A stretch of 43,380 nucleotides of DNA from an uncultured Clostridium sp. (GCA_947648495.1 CANSOA010000003.1:205256-248635), one strand, 5' to 3'. Shown: positions 26,824 through 34,416, counted from the first letter of the stretch. Program-made: numbers and translations. Notes: generated by a model from the sequence alone, not told the origin.

Positions 26824-27735
26824 TTATTTCTTTTTTATATTCTGATTAATAACCATAATACTATTAATTGTCTGACTGCTTTCATTAAACAAAGCGTCAG
26901 CATTATCCTTAAAGCCACTCTCTTTTAAACTATTTATAACGTGATAGGTATCGTAACTTTCGCGCAAGTCTTTGTCATGTACATAAAAGTACCAACCACG
27001 ATTTTTAAATTCTTCAACATTCCCTTCGGAGTTGAGGATTGGCTCAAATTTTCGAACTAGCGTCAGACACCCGAAGAACGTCGTGCAACGACGTATCTCG
27101 GTCGTCTGACTTCGGATTGCTTTAGCGAGTAAGTAAAAATTTTGCGCTGTTCCTAAAATGACACGACGATTTTTCCTGTTTTGAGTAATTACCTGTAACA
27201 TTTCTGGCGGAAAATTCTTTGACTGATTGGAACTAAACCAATTTTGCGTTTCGTCCAATACCGCAATTACGCCATAGATACCGTTTGTGTAATCAATTAA
27301 TTTTTCCCAATGGTTCAATTCGTTGTCTTCATACCTATAATTCAAATTTGTAATACATTTGGCTTTTAAAAATTCCTTTTGCATTTGCCTAGCGCATTGA
27401 ATGGCTGATATTGTTTTTCCGTTTCCTTGCCTTCCTTCAAAGATAATAAGACCTTGATAGGGAAAAAAGTCGGGGTTACGTTCAAACATATCGTCAACAA
27501 ATCGTTTTGGAAAGTCGATAAATAATTTTTGTAGAATATTTCTTTTCTTTAGGTATTGTTTTGATGTTCCTTTTTGGAAACGTTTTCCTTTTAAAGAACT
27601 AATGCCTATATTCCATAATATCAAAACTATAAATGCTACTAATACACCTGCTAATATTAAAAATGGCACTTTTAAAAATCCTAAAAATATAAAAATAATA
27701 TCCTTAAATGTTTTTGCTAATATTGAATAATCCAT
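26824..27735 (-). CDS. Zot/pI-like morphogenesis ATPase
   Basis: 303 residues. A hydrophobic N-terminal segment (about residues 12-44) anchors the protein. Walker A GRQGNGKTI lies at 101-109 and Walker B VIAVLDETQ at 156-164, followed by SSNQSKNFPPEMLQVITQNR and RRVILGTAQNF, the usual layout of the zonular occludens toxin (Zot) family, the inovirus pI assembly motor of the inner membrane. In classical pI the anchor follows the ATPase, here it precedes it, an arrangement suited to a one-membrane host. GGAAGGAT precedes the ATG. Confidence 0.9.
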   Translation of the reverse strand: MDYSILAKTFKDIIFIFLGFLKVPFLILAGVLVAFIVLILWNIGISSLKGKRFQKGTSKQYLKKRNILQKLFIDFPKRFVDDMFERNPDFFPYQGLIIFEGRQGNGKTISAIQCARQMQKEFLKAKCITNLNYRYEDNELNHWEKLIDYTNGIYGVIAVLDETQNWFSSNQSKNFPPEMLQVITQNRKNRRVILGTAQNFYLLAKAIRSQTTEIRRCTTFFGCLTLVRKFEPILNSEGNVEEFKNRGWYFYVHDKDLRESYDTYHVINSLKESGFKDNADALFNESSQTINSIMVINQNIKKK

Positions 27736-27753
27736 TCTATAAAATCCTTCCTT

Positions 27754-28017
27754 TTAACCAGAGATAGGAATTAATTGCCAAATTGCTTTGATAATTGCAA
27801 TAACAATCCTAAATACCATTGAACCAATAAAAATAACTATAATCGGAGATAATTTTTTAATGGGTAATATATAAAATATAATTGAAAAAATCGTTGATAA
27901 AGTTGCTAAATAGGAACTTGTACTTAACGTCCAACCAAAAGAGACTGTGCCAATTACTCCAATTACAACAGCAATAATAACTCCTATGATTAAAATTCGT
28001 AATCCTGTTTCTACCAT
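27754..28017 (-). CDS. Small multi-spanning prophage membrane protein
   Basis: 87 residues from ATG at 28017, chosen over a TTG two codons earlier because GGAGG lies at the better distance (nine bases). Three to four hydrophobic segments fill nearly the whole protein (LRILIIGVIIAVVIGVIGTV, YLATLSTIFSIIFYIL, IIVIFIGSMVFRIVIAII). Its place between the adsorption protein and the Zot-like gene is that of gene VI in filamentous phages, a terminal minor coat protein. It begins right at the stop of the adsorption gene (TGATTATG), so translation is coupled. Confidence 0.75.
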   Translation of the reverse strand: MVETGLRILIIGVIIAVVIGVIGTVSFGWTLSTSSYLATLSTIFSIIFYILPIKKLSPIIVIFIGSMVFRIVIAIIKAIWQLIPISG

Positions 28018-28019
28018 AA

Positions 28020-29882
28020 TCAAAAACCTCCTTTGTTTATATTAGAAGAACGTCCAAAGCCTGTTTCTTTGTAAGTTTGTATGTCTGATAGATATGAACT
28101 TGCACTTGCACCACTTATCAAGTTTGGTATAATACAGAACATACGCCAGATAAATGCAAGATAGGCAAAAGCACAAATAAAAGCGTCTACCGTATTTTTA
28201 TAAGGTTCATACCATGATAAATCTATAATACAGACTTGTCCTTTTAAATATTTATGATTAATATTTAAGTAATATTTGTGTGTTTCTTGTGTATTCGTAA
28301 TAAAATCTTTGATTTCATTTGCATTATTAACAATGTTATTTGAAAAACTAAACTTGTCTTTTATTTTATTGACTGTGTCTGTAATTAGCGTTCCGTCTTT
28401 TATAGTATTTTCTGTTTCCTTTTTTTCGTCAATTTTGTCTACATCGCCAAAAGGTGTACGAATTTCTCCAATATGGCTTTTATCATCTTCTGTAGTTGTA
28501 TCATCTGTGACATCTCCTTTTGAAAAAGTTGATGAAGTTAAATCGTTTCCTTGTGCATAACTACCGCCTGTAGAACCGTCAGTCAAAATCGTCCATTTAT
28601 CATAATGTTCTTGCCAATTGTTATATCTGCTATTAATCATTTCTTCATAATTATAGTCATTTTGATTGACGACATATAATTCCGTTGAACCGCCTGCATA
28701 GTCAAAATTATAAACGTAAAAAGGTATTTCTGAAATATCTCGTGTTTTTCCACCAGTAGGATTTAAGTATCCTAAATAATAGATGTCTTTTGTTAAGTCT
28801 TTGAAATTACCTTTTGCATTTTCATTTGCATAGTAAATCGTTTGACTAGAGCCGACAAAATATCTGTCCTCAAAACTTTCTAAATAATCTATTTTATATA
28901 AATTTCCGTTGTCTGCCCAAATTTCTGCATGTGGGTCATTACTATCTTCACTATACGTTAATTTAAAATAGAAACGCTTTGTATAATCTTCTTTGTCTTT
29001 ATTAAATAAAGTATTCCCACTGTTGGAGAGGACTTGATTGTAATATTCACTATAATAGAAAAATGCTTTATCTGTTATTAGGTAGTCAATATAACCAGAG
29101 ATAACGTAAGAACCATATGAAAAACTGTTATCGTCATCATAATCTTGATAGGTTAAAATTCTTTCGTAGTCTGTTAAATAAATCATGTATTGATAATCTT
29201 TGTTGTAATATTCCATGATTTCGTCGTAGCATGGCGAGTTTGTATAGGTCGCTAGGTTGAATTTATGGGTTTGGCTGTTGTAGTCTAGGTCTGTTAGGTT
29301 TAGTTCGTATAAGTTTAGTTTGTCGACAAAATAAGAACTATTGTCTATATTTGCACTAACAGAATAACTTTCTCCCGTTTTCCTTCTTAAGACTGTAAAA
29401 TCATAATTAGAAAATGGAAAATCTCCATAACCAAATGCTTGCCATCTACTTCCATTAATTGCAATACTGTTCCCTAAAGAACTCATACTTGTTACTCTTG
29501 TCATATCTAAATTTCCTAATGAAATATTATTTTGGGAATTTAAACTCCCCCAATAATAGAAAAGATTATTACCATCAGCTGTTTTTACACTTAAACAATC
29601 AGTGGAAAGATAAGAGGTATTTGTATAAGAAAAATACATTTCTGAATTTGAAAAAAATAAAGAGTAGTTATAGTCTGTTTTATTTAAATCTTGAAAGCCT
29701 GCATAAATTGCTATATATTTATATTGTAGTACAGCTTCAGGCAATTCTAAAGTAATTGTTTCTCCATTATTTAATTTAGATGTATAAATTGTGCTTTCCG
29801 CAAAACAATCATTCTTGAACATGATAAATACTAAAAATAATATAAATATAAATATTAATAATAATTTACATTGTATTTTCAT
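28020..29882 (-). CDS. Inovirus adsorption/surface protein, pIII-like
   Basis: 620 residues. It has an N-terminal signal peptide (hydrophobic LLLIFIFILFLVFIMF, cleavage plausible after CFA near residue 28) and a large extracellular part rich in Tyr, Asn, Asp and Ser, as in surface-exposed receptor-binding proteins. A Thr/Asp/Ser-rich linker lies around 437-500, and one C-terminal transmembrane segment is at about 565-588. This pIII architecture and the place between coat and pVI/pI-like genes support the call; direct sequence similarity to known pIII is not evident by eye. GAAAGGAT precedes the ATG. Residues 437-476 are repeated in the 96-residue protein at 25272-25562. Confidence 0.75.
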   Translation of the reverse strand: MKIQCKLLLIFIFILFLVFIMFKNDCFAESTIYTSKLNNGETITLELPEAVLQYKYIAIYAGFQDLNKTDYNYSLFFSNSEMYFSYTNTSYLSTDCLSVKTADGNNLFYYWGSLNSQNNISLGNLDMTRVTSMSSLGNSIAINGSRWQAFGYGDFPFSNYDFTVLRRKTGESYSVSANIDNSSYFVDKLNLYELNLTDLDYNSQTHKFNLATYTNSPCYDEIMEYYNKDYQYMIYLTDYERILTYQDYDDDNSFSYGSYVISGYIDYLITDKAFFYYSEYYNQVLSNSGNTLFNKDKEDYTKRFYFKLTYSEDSNDPHAEIWADNGNLYKIDYLESFEDRYFVGSSQTIYYANENAKGNFKDLTKDIYYLGYLNPTGGKTRDISEIPFYVYNFDYAGGSTELYVVNQNDYNYEEMINSRYNNWQEHYDKWTILTDGSTGGSYAQGNDLTSSTFSKGDVTDDTTTEDDKSHIGEIRTPFGDVDKIDEKKETENTIKDGTLITDTVNKIKDKFSFSNNIVNNANEIKDFITNTQETHKYYLNINHKYLKGQVCIIDLSWYEPYKNTVDAFICAFAYLAFIWRMFCIIPNLISGASASSYLSDIQTYKETGFGRSSNINKGGF

Positions 29883-29896
29883 AAACTTAATCCTTT

Positions 29897-30175
29897 CTAA
29901 ACTTTGAAAAACATATTAAAAAATTTATAAATATATTGAAACACAATCACCAAAACAAAGATAATTAGGAAACTACAAATAAATCCTAAATCTTGGTGGA
30001 TTTGTTCTAGTTTTTCGTCTTGTAAATTGGTTGGATTATTTAAAATAGCATTTTCTTGTATCATTTCATTAGAATATTTTTCATTTTCTGTAATTTCATT
30101 ATCCAATAAGATATTTCCATATATAAATTTGTTATCCTGTATTTGATTTTCATTTTCAATTTGCTCATTTTCCAT
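29897..30175 (-). CDS. Small single-pass prophage membrane protein
   Basis: 92 residues. The first 60 are acidic and Asn/Gln-rich (NEQIENENQIQDN), then a single transmembrane segment (DLGFICSFLIIFVLVIVFQYIY) and a short basic end. Probably a minor virion or assembly protein. No ribosome site is visible before this ATG, and a terminator-like hairpin lies between it and the coat gene, so it should be made at a much lower level than the coat protein. A later in-frame ATG (residue 40) is an alternative. Confidence 0.6.
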   Translation of the reverse strand: MENEQIENENQIQDNKFIYGNILLDNEITENEKYSNEMIQENAILNNPTNLQDEKLEQIHQDLGFICSFLIIFVLVIVFQYIYKFFNMFFKV

Positions 30176-30204
30176 ATTTGTTTTATTGTTATGTTACACA
30201 TTTA

Positions 30205-30231
30205 ATAAAAGAGAGGGGAACTCCCCCCTCT
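30205..30231 (-). terminator. Terminator after the major coat gene
   Basis: On the minus strand AGAGGGG and CCCCTCT pair around a six-base loop, followed by CTTTTATT. Filamentous phages place a terminator right after the coat gene to keep its transcript abundant; this matches. Confidence 0.75.
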
Positions 30232-30233
30232 AA

Positions 30234-30410
30234 TTAGGCAGAATGTAAGATGTTTTGAAGGAATGAAATTCCTTTTCTAACTGCGATAAATGTTATCATG
30301 ACTGGGATTACAACTGGCAATATTCCAGTTATTTCACCAAGCACACCTTGCAACATGTCCGCTTTTACAATACTAGATAAAACCGTAGTTACTGTTGTAG
30401 TAGTATCCAT
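30234..30410 (-). CDS. Inovirus-like major coat protein, copy A
   Basis: 58 residues from MDTTTT, placed eight bases after AAAGGAG; six upstream codons in frame have no such site. Order of parts: polar N-terminus, amphipathic helix (ADMLQGVLGEITG), hydrophobic core ILPVVIPVMITFIAV, basic turn RKG and a short C-terminal helix ISFLQNILHSA. This is the size and layout of a filamentous phage major coat protein. There is no separate signal peptide, as in some inoviruses. The last 40 residues are nearly identical to copy B at 30452-30601. Confidence 0.8.
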   Translation of the reverse strand: MDTTTTVTTVLSSIVKADMLQGVLGEITGILPVVIPVMITFIAVRKGISFLQNILHSA

Positions 30411-30451
30411 AAGTAACACTCCTTTCATTAAATATTTTTACATGACAAAAT

Positions 30452-30601
30452 TTAAGCAGAATGTAAGATACTTTGAAGGAATGAAATTCCTTTTCTAACT
30501 GCGATAAACGTTATCATGACAGGAATTACAACTGGCAATAAACCTGTAATTTCATTTAAAACACCTTGTAACATTTCTGCGGTTACGATTGTTTTTAACA
30601 T
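30452..30601 (-). CDS. Inovirus-like major coat protein, copy B
   Basis: 49 residues, reading MLKTIVTAEMLQGVLNEITG and continuing LLPVVIPVMITFIAV, RKGISFLQSILHSA. About 33 of the last 40 positions or more are the same as in copy A, including the full hydrophobic core. The N-terminus is shorter and lacks the Thr-rich start. AAAGGAG lies nine bases before the ATG. Only 41 bp separate its stop from the copy A start. Two coat paralogues could form a mixed capsid or give a major and a minor form. Confidence 0.8.
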   Translation of the reverse strand: MLKTIVTAEMLQGVLNEITGLLPVVIPVMITFIAVRKGISFLQSILHSA

Positions 30602-30641
30602 AACAATATTCTCCTTTCAAAAAATATTTATTATACTACAT

Positions 30642-30929
30642 CTATTTTTTTACAATTTCTGTAGGTATAACACGAATTGAATTGTTATAAAATACTACTT
30701 CAAAATCAAGGACAATGTCTGTATATTCTGCAACTTTCTGTAGTTCTGGAACAAGCAAACTGTCTTTTGGTAGTTTGAAAGTTCTTTCTTGAATTCCTTT
30801 TTCTGTTTTTTCGTCAACTTTAAGAACGTAACTTTCGTCGTATTTTATTTCTTGACCTTGTGCATTTGTAAATGCTCCTGCGTCTTTTTTTACAATTTCT
30901 TTAAATTTGAATTTCCCTCTACATTTCAT
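30642..30929 (-). CDS. Small prophage protein, possible ssDNA-binding (pV-like)
   Basis: 95 residues, rich in beta-strand-type alternation (ESYVLKVDEKTEKGIQERTF, DIVLDFEVVFYNNSIRVIP) with many lysines and aromatic residues. In filamentous phages a small beta-barrel ssDNA-binding protein (pV) is encoded just before the coat gene; the size, character and place agree, but I see no diagnostic motif. AGGAGG lies inside the end of the upstream gene, and the two genes overlap by one base. Confidence 0.55.
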   Translation of the reverse strand: MKCRGKFKFKEIVKKDAGAFTNAQGQEIKYDESYVLKVDEKTEKGIQERTFKLPKDSLLVPELQKVAEYTDIVLDFEVVFYNNSIRVIPTEIVKK

Positions 30930-31150
30930 TATTCTTTTACCTCCTCAATTTTAAATTTGAATTCAAGACCTAATTTCCTTAATAAACATTGAACTTCTAC
31001 TAAGAAACTTAGAAAAGTATTTAAGTCATTATCTTTTTTTAATCTTTCCTTTGATATAGATAAAACTTCTTTTAAACCTAAAAAAATTAAAACATCAAAT
31101 AATTCTTGTTCATCATTGTTTAAAATTAAATTATTTTCTTTATCTTTCAT
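30929..31150 (-). CDS. Small hypothetical prophage protein (73 residues)
   Basis: Not recognised. Acidic N-terminus (DKENNLILNNDEQELFD), then a helical, leucine-rich body and a basic/acidic tail. GAAAGGGAA precedes the ATG. It is the first gene of the long minus-strand phage operon, so it may be regulatory or an early function. The 138 bp between it and the right prophage end contain a long imperfect hairpin (31226-31275) and no other gene. Confidence 0.6.
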   Translation of the reverse strand: MKDKENNLILNNDEQELFDVLIFLGLKEVLSISKERLKKDNDLNTFLSFLVEVQCLLRKLGLEFKFKIEEVKE

Positions 31151-31258
31151 AAACTTTCCCTTTCTTTTAATTTTTCCCCTTATTATTGTCTTTAGTGGGG
31201 AAAAGTACTAAAGACAATAAAAAAATTGATATGAAACAGACAAGTTATTTTTTACTTG

Positions 31259-31280
31259 TTTTTGTTTCACATCAATTGTA
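31259..31280 (-). repeat. Right terminal inverted repeat of the prophage
   Basis: TTTTTGTTTCACATCAATTG and two further bases, the reverse complement of 23013-23033 with few changes. It ends eight bases before the right direct repeat, the same distance as on the left. Confidence 0.6.
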
Positions 31281-31288
31281 ACACTACA

Positions 31289-31314
31289 TTTTTAGAAACT
31301 TTAATAAACAAACT
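31289..31314 (+). repeat. Right direct repeat of the prophage (attR candidate)
   Basis: 26 bp identical to 22979-23004, 8310 bp apart. Preceded by ACACTACA and followed by a T-rich stretch that differs from the left side. Confidence 0.75.
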
Positions 31315-31361
31315 TTTTTATCCTAATAATCTATAAAAAACAAACTTAAATCTAATTTTCA

Positions 31362-31392
31362 AATAAAAAGAAAGCGAGAAATTACTCCCGCT
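31362..31392 (-). terminator. Terminator of the 76-residue gene
   Basis: On the minus strand AGCGGGAG pairs with TTCTCGCT (two wobbles) around a four-base loop and is followed by TTCTTTTTATTTG. Confidence 0.75.
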
Positions 31393-31403
31393 TCCCTCTC
31401 TTG

Positions 31404-31637
31404 CTATGCTTTTAATGTAAGTGGACTTCGTCCTACCATAACTTTTTCTATTTTTCCTCCTTCACTCCTTATAATTCTTGCAAAAAACAATAAATCTTCG
31501 TCTTTTCTTGTCAGAACATATAATTCCTTCTTTCCACCTGGCACTTCAACCATAGATTCTACTTCCTCTTCTGAAAACTCCTCTGTAAAAATCTCCTTAA
31601 ACCGCTTTCTTACTTTTTCTACCGTTTCTAAATCCAT
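31404..31637 (-). CDS. Small hypothetical protein (77 residues)
   Basis: Not recognised. MDLETVEK is the chosen start because AAAGGAGG stands five bases before it; an in-frame start 12 codons upstream has no such site. The protein is charged and compact, with helix (ETVEKVRKRFKEIFTEEFS) followed by probable strands (KELYVLTRKDEDLLFFARII, KIEKVMVGRSPLTL). It has its own terminator. It lies just outside the right prophage end, downstream of jag. Confidence 0.65.
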   Translation of the reverse strand: MDLETVEKVRKRFKEIFTEEFSEEEVESMVEVPGGKKELYVLTRKDEDLLFFARIIRSEGGKIEKVMVGRSPLTLKA

Positions 31638-31737
31638 AAAAGCCTCCTTTGATAAAATCCTTCGTGTAAGCAAGTTTCCTAAACTTTTTGATGTATTATA
31701 TTTATATGATATATAAAATGTCCATATGCATTTTATA

Positions 31738-31761
31738 TAAAAAAATAGAGGTTTCCCTCTA
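31738..31761 (-). terminator. Terminator of the rpmH-jag operon
   Basis: On the minus strand TAGAGG and CCTCTA pair around a four-base loop, followed by TTTTTTTATA. The stem overlaps the jag stop codon. Confidence 0.85.
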
Positions 31762-32433
31762 CTTCAAACTCACAACCACCTTTCGATAAGGCTCTTTCCC
31801 TATACTATAGGTTTTTACTTTATCATGTTCCTGCAAAACACTATGAACAACTTTTCTATCATAAGCAACCATTGGCTCTAACGTAATTGACCTTTTACTT
31901 TTTACAACAGAATCAGCAATTTTGCTAGCCAATGTTTTTAAATCTTGTTCCCTTTTTTCTCTATAATGACTAATATTTAGCAGAACTCTTACTTTTTCCT
32001 GTTTATCATTACTCGCAATATTCGATAAAATATTTTGCAAACAATTTAACGTCTCTCCCCTATAACCTATTAAATAAGAAGCATTTTCATCTGTTATGTC
32101 AATTTTTATCAAATTTCCATCTTGTTTTATTTCATATTGCAAATCTTTTGTAGGCAACTTTGCAATAAAATTCTTCAAAAAATTCTCTAAATCTTTAATA
32201 ATCTCCCCAACATCCATTGGCTCTCGATTTTTCTCTTTATTAATATTGTTTTCTTTAAATTTCATCTCCACTTTCACAACTTTTGGAGTTAATATACTAA
32301 AAAATGTTTTTTTATCTTCATTTTCTAATACTTTAATTTCTACTTTATTTTTATTGGTTTTTAATTCTCTTAATCCTTTTTCAATTGCTTCATTGGTCGT
32401 TTTTCCTTCAAAAATATACGTTTTTGCGTCCAT
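31759..32433 (-). CDS. jag: RNA-binding protein Jag/KhpB (SpoIIIJ-associated)
   Basis: 224 residues with three parts: the Jag N-terminal domain (about 1-52, MDAKTYIFEGKTTNEAIEKG), a KH domain (about 110-165, with LIGYRGETLNCLQNIL as the GXXG loop) and an R3H domain near the end (ITLEPMVAYDRKVVHSVLQE). It binds RNA, usually with KhpA, and in firmicutes influences cell division and elongation. The gene begins two bases after the yidC stop with GGAGG upstream, so the two are coupled. Confidence 0.95.
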   Translation of the reverse strand: MDAKTYIFEGKTTNEAIEKGLRELKTNKNKVEIKVLENEDKKTFFSILTPKVVKVEMKFKENNINKEKNREPMDVGEIIKDLENFLKNFIAKLPTKDLQYEIKQDGNLIKIDITDENASYLIGYRGETLNCLQNILSNIASNDKQEKVRVLLNISHYREKREQDLKTLASKIADSVVKSKRSITLEPMVAYDRKVVHSVLQEHDKVKTYSIGKEPYRKVVVSLK

Positions 32434-32435
32434 AT

Positions 32436-33290
32436 TTATTCCTCCCCAGTTTTACAAATTTTATTAATAATCACTCTTTCTCCTAACATAAAAATGTTAT
32501 TCACTAGCCAATATAGTGCTAAGCCCAATGGTGCTATTAATGCTATAGATACAGTCATAAGTGGCATCATAATCATCATATTTTTGTTCATTTCTTCCAT
32601 CATATCAAAGTTATCTTCATCTTTTTTCACTAAATCTTTTGTATCTTCTGAAATAGTTACTTTTTCTTTATTTTTCTGTGGTCTATTCATATTAGCTGTC
32701 ATTCTTGTTGATAAAAATGAAGTCGCTACATATAAAACAGGAATGATAAAAACATTCCAATCCTTATAATTCTGGGATGGTACAGCACTTAGATTAAGTC
32801 CTAAAAAATTCATATTAATATTAACTCTTTCATCTTCTGAGGATTTCATACGAATAATTCCAATTTCTCTATAGTTTGTATTTCCTTCTGTTTCCTGCAA
32901 TTCTTGAGAATATTGATTAATCAAATCTCCATCAACATGTTTCATATAAGTCAATGGACTGCTAACTAAATAGAACATTGAAATTACCAAAATAATCTGC
33001 AAAATTGAGCTAAGACAGCCACTAAATGGACTCATATTTTCCTTTTTATACAAATCCATAACCTCTTGATTCATTCTTGTTGGGTCATTTTTATATTTTT
33101 CCTGAATTTCTTTGACTTGTCCTTGTATTTTAGCTGACTTCTTCATTGTTTTTTGTTGTTTAATCGATATTGGCAACATGACTAATTTTAAAATAATTGT
33201 AAATAAAATAATAGCGACTCCATAATTATTCACAATTCCATAAATAAAATTTAACACATAGCCAAAAATATTAGCAAAAAATTTAAACAA
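32436..33290 (-). CDS. yidC: Membrane protein insertase YidC/OxaA (SpoIIIJ type)
   Basis: 284 residues. NYGVAIILFTIILKLVMLPI, MSPFSGCLSSILQIILVISMFY and the C-terminal MIMMPLMTVSIALIAPLGLALYWLVNN are the YidC core helices; the charged loop QGQVKEIQEKYKNDPTRMNQE lies between the first two. It inserts small membrane proteins with or without SecYEG. The start codon is TTG at 33290; GGAGG lies about eight bases upstream and no in-frame ATG fits. No lipoprotein signal is present. Part of the rpmH-jag operon. Confidence 0.95.
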   Translation of the reverse strand: MFKFFANIFGYVLNFIYGIVNNYGVAIILFTIILKLVMLPISIKQQKTMKKSAKIQGQVKEIQEKYKNDPTRMNQEVMDLYKKENMSPFSGCLSSILQIILVISMFYLVSSPLTYMKHVDGDLINQYSQELQETEGNTNYREIGIIRMKSSEDERVNINMNFLGLNLSAVPSQNYKDWNVFIIPVLYVATSFLSTRMTANMNRPQKNKEKVTISEDTKDLVKKDEDNFDMMEEMNKNMMIMMPLMTVSIALIAPLGLALYWLVNNIFMLGERVIINKICKTGEE

Positions 33291-33307
33291 AACATCTCCT
33301 CCTTCTT

Positions 33308-33529
33308 TTATTTTAATGGATCATATCCTCCTTTTGAGAAAGGATTACATCTTAAAATTCTTTTAAAACCTCTCCAAATACCTCTTATTATACCATATTT
33401 TTCTATTGCCTGTTTAGTATATTCGGAACAGGTTGGTTCAAACTTGCAATGAACTCCACACATTTGTGACAAATATACAGAAATATACTTTTTATAAAAA
33501 TCAATTACTTTAAAAATTAATTTTTTCAT
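33308..33529 (-). CDS. yidD: Membrane protein insertion efficiency factor YidD
   Basis: 73 residues from MKKLIFK, whose ATG overlaps the rnpA stop (ATGA), so it is translated by coupling; no separate ribosome site is seen. Contains the family signature CKFEPTCSEYTKQAIEKYG and RILRCNPFSKGGYDPL with its conserved cysteines. YidD is a small amphipathic membrane-associated protein that helps YidC-dependent insertion. Confidence 0.95.
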   Translation of the reverse strand: MKKLIFKVIDFYKKYISVYLSQMCGVHCKFEPTCSEYTKQAIEKYGIIRGIWRGFKRILRCNPFSKGGYDPLK

Positions 33530-33876
33530 GTTTTTTCTAACCATAATTCAGATTTCTTAAATAATTTTTCAACCTCTTTTTTAATATCATAAAAATCAAC
33601 ATTTTTAATTTCCGCTTTTTTATTAACAGAAATTAAAATATTATATCCACACTTTATTTTATCTTCTGTAAGCCTGTAATTTTCGCGAATCAATCGTTTA
33701 ATTCGATTTCTATCCACTGCTTTTCCACTCTTTTTTCCCACCGCTATGCCTAATTTATTAACACTTAATTTATTCTTTAAAACATACATTGTCACATTCC
33801 TGCCATAAGCAACTTTACCTTTGGAAAATAATATTTTAAATTCATATCTTCTTTTTATCATGATTGTTTTTTTCAT
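33526..33876 (-). CDS. rnpA: Ribonuclease P protein component RnpA
   Basis: 116 residues. The RNR signature is present as AVDRNRIKRLIRENYR (about 53-68), with an N-terminal RRYEFKILFSKG. The protein binds the RNase P RNA and supports 5' maturation of tRNAs. The RNase P RNA gene is not in this window. It sits 64 bp after rpmH, with a terminator-like hairpin in between. Confidence 0.95.
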   Translation of the reverse strand: MKKTIMIKRRYEFKILFSKGKVAYGRNVTMYVLKNKLSVNKLGIAVGKKSGKAVDRNRIKRLIRENYRLTEDKIKCGYNILISVNKKAEIKNVDFYDIKKEVEKLFKKSELWLEKT

Positions 33877-33907
33877 AAAAATTCTCTTTTTCGACTTAAT
33901 ATTACTT

Positions 33908-33930
33908 AAAAAAGGGACGCAAAACGCCCC
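33908..33930 (-). terminator. Attenuator-like hairpin between rpmH and rnpA
   Basis: On the minus strand GGGGCG pairs with CGTCCC (one wobble), followed by TTTTTT. It lies ten bases after the rpmH stop and should reduce transcription of rnpA and the genes behind it relative to rpmH. Confidence 0.7.
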
Positions 33931-33940
33931 TATTTCCTAT

Positions 33941-34075
33941 TTAAGCACTAAGTTTTTTTCTTCCTTTATTTCGTCTAGCTTTTAAAACTTTTCTTCCTGC
34001 TCTCGTTTGCATTCTTTTTCTAAAACCATGAACCTTATTTCTTTGTCTTTTTTTTGGTTGATAAGTTCTTTTCAT
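33941..34075 (-). CDS. rpmH: 50S ribosomal protein bL34
   Basis: 44 residues: [20 protein letters not shown] then [20 protein letters not shown] and KLSA. It is the complete and very typical bL34, a basic protein of the large ribosomal subunit. GGAGGTGC is upstream of the ATG. First gene of the rpmH-rnpA-yidD-yidC-jag operon, divergent from dnaA as in most bacteria. Confidence 0.97.
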   Translation of the reverse strand: MKRTYQPKKRQRNKVHGFRKRMQTRAGRKVLKARRNKGRKKLSA

Positions 34076-34124
34076 TTTGCACCTCCTATATATTTATTTC
34101 TTTTTCTGTTCACAAGTAATACAT

Positions 34125-34154
34125 ATTATACTATATAAATTTATAAAAAGTCAA
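34125..34154 (-). promoter_or_regulatory. Promoter of the rpmH operon
   Basis: On the minus strand TTGACT (34154-34149), an 18-bp spacer and a perfect TATAAT (34130-34125), about 50 bp upstream of rpmH. Confidence 0.75.
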
Positions 34155-34209
34155 GTAATTTGTGGAAATCATATAAAATTTTTATTTTGACTTTTTTATT
34201 TGGATGGTA

Positions 34210-34329
34210 TTTGGGGACGGGGACACTCTTTAAAATATTTAAAAAATAAAATTATATTTTTTTCTTATATTCCTTCAAAATACTTATATTCAGAGATTTA
34301 ACTTATTTTATTCTAGTAAGAGTGTCCCT
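34210..34329. repeat. REP/MITE-like element (copy 6) upstream of dnaA
   Basis: Left arm GGGGACGGGGACACTCTT and right arm AAGAGTGTCCC, with the outer part of the right arm lost (continues TTTCATG). A further right-type arm lies at 34395. The 34155-34626 gap holds these, a run of about 16 T near 34520, and no gene. Confidence 0.75.
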
Positions 34330-34394
34330 TTCATGTTTTTTAATTAATTATGTATAATTCACTATTTCCAATAGTTTTAAATATTTTAATTTTT

Positions 34395-34416
34395 AAGACT
34401 GTCCCCGTCCCCAAAT
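34395..34416. repeat. Single arm of the REP/MITE-like element (copy 6b)
   Basis: AAGACTGTCCCCGTCCCC followed by AAATT. It could pair with the left arm at 34210 to make a larger hairpin enclosing the degraded right arm. Confidence 0.7.

Larger units (their letters stand above)
22979..31314. mobile_element. Inovirus-like (filamentous phage) prophage
   Basis: Bounded by identical 26-bp direct repeats (22979-23004 and 31289-31314), giving a circular genome of about 8.3 kb, within the size range of known inoviruses. Eight bases inside each repeat are 20-22 bp inverted repeats. The cargo is a coherent filamentous-phage set: gene II/X-type Rep, Zot/pI-type ATPase, large surface protein with signal peptide and C-terminal anchor, small membrane proteins, two copies of a 49-58-residue major coat protein, a small possible ssDNA-binding protein, HTH regulators and a DDE integrase/transposase. 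Structural genes are all on the minus strand. It is inserted between two small genes with their own terminators, so no obvious host gene is broken. Confidence 0.88.
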
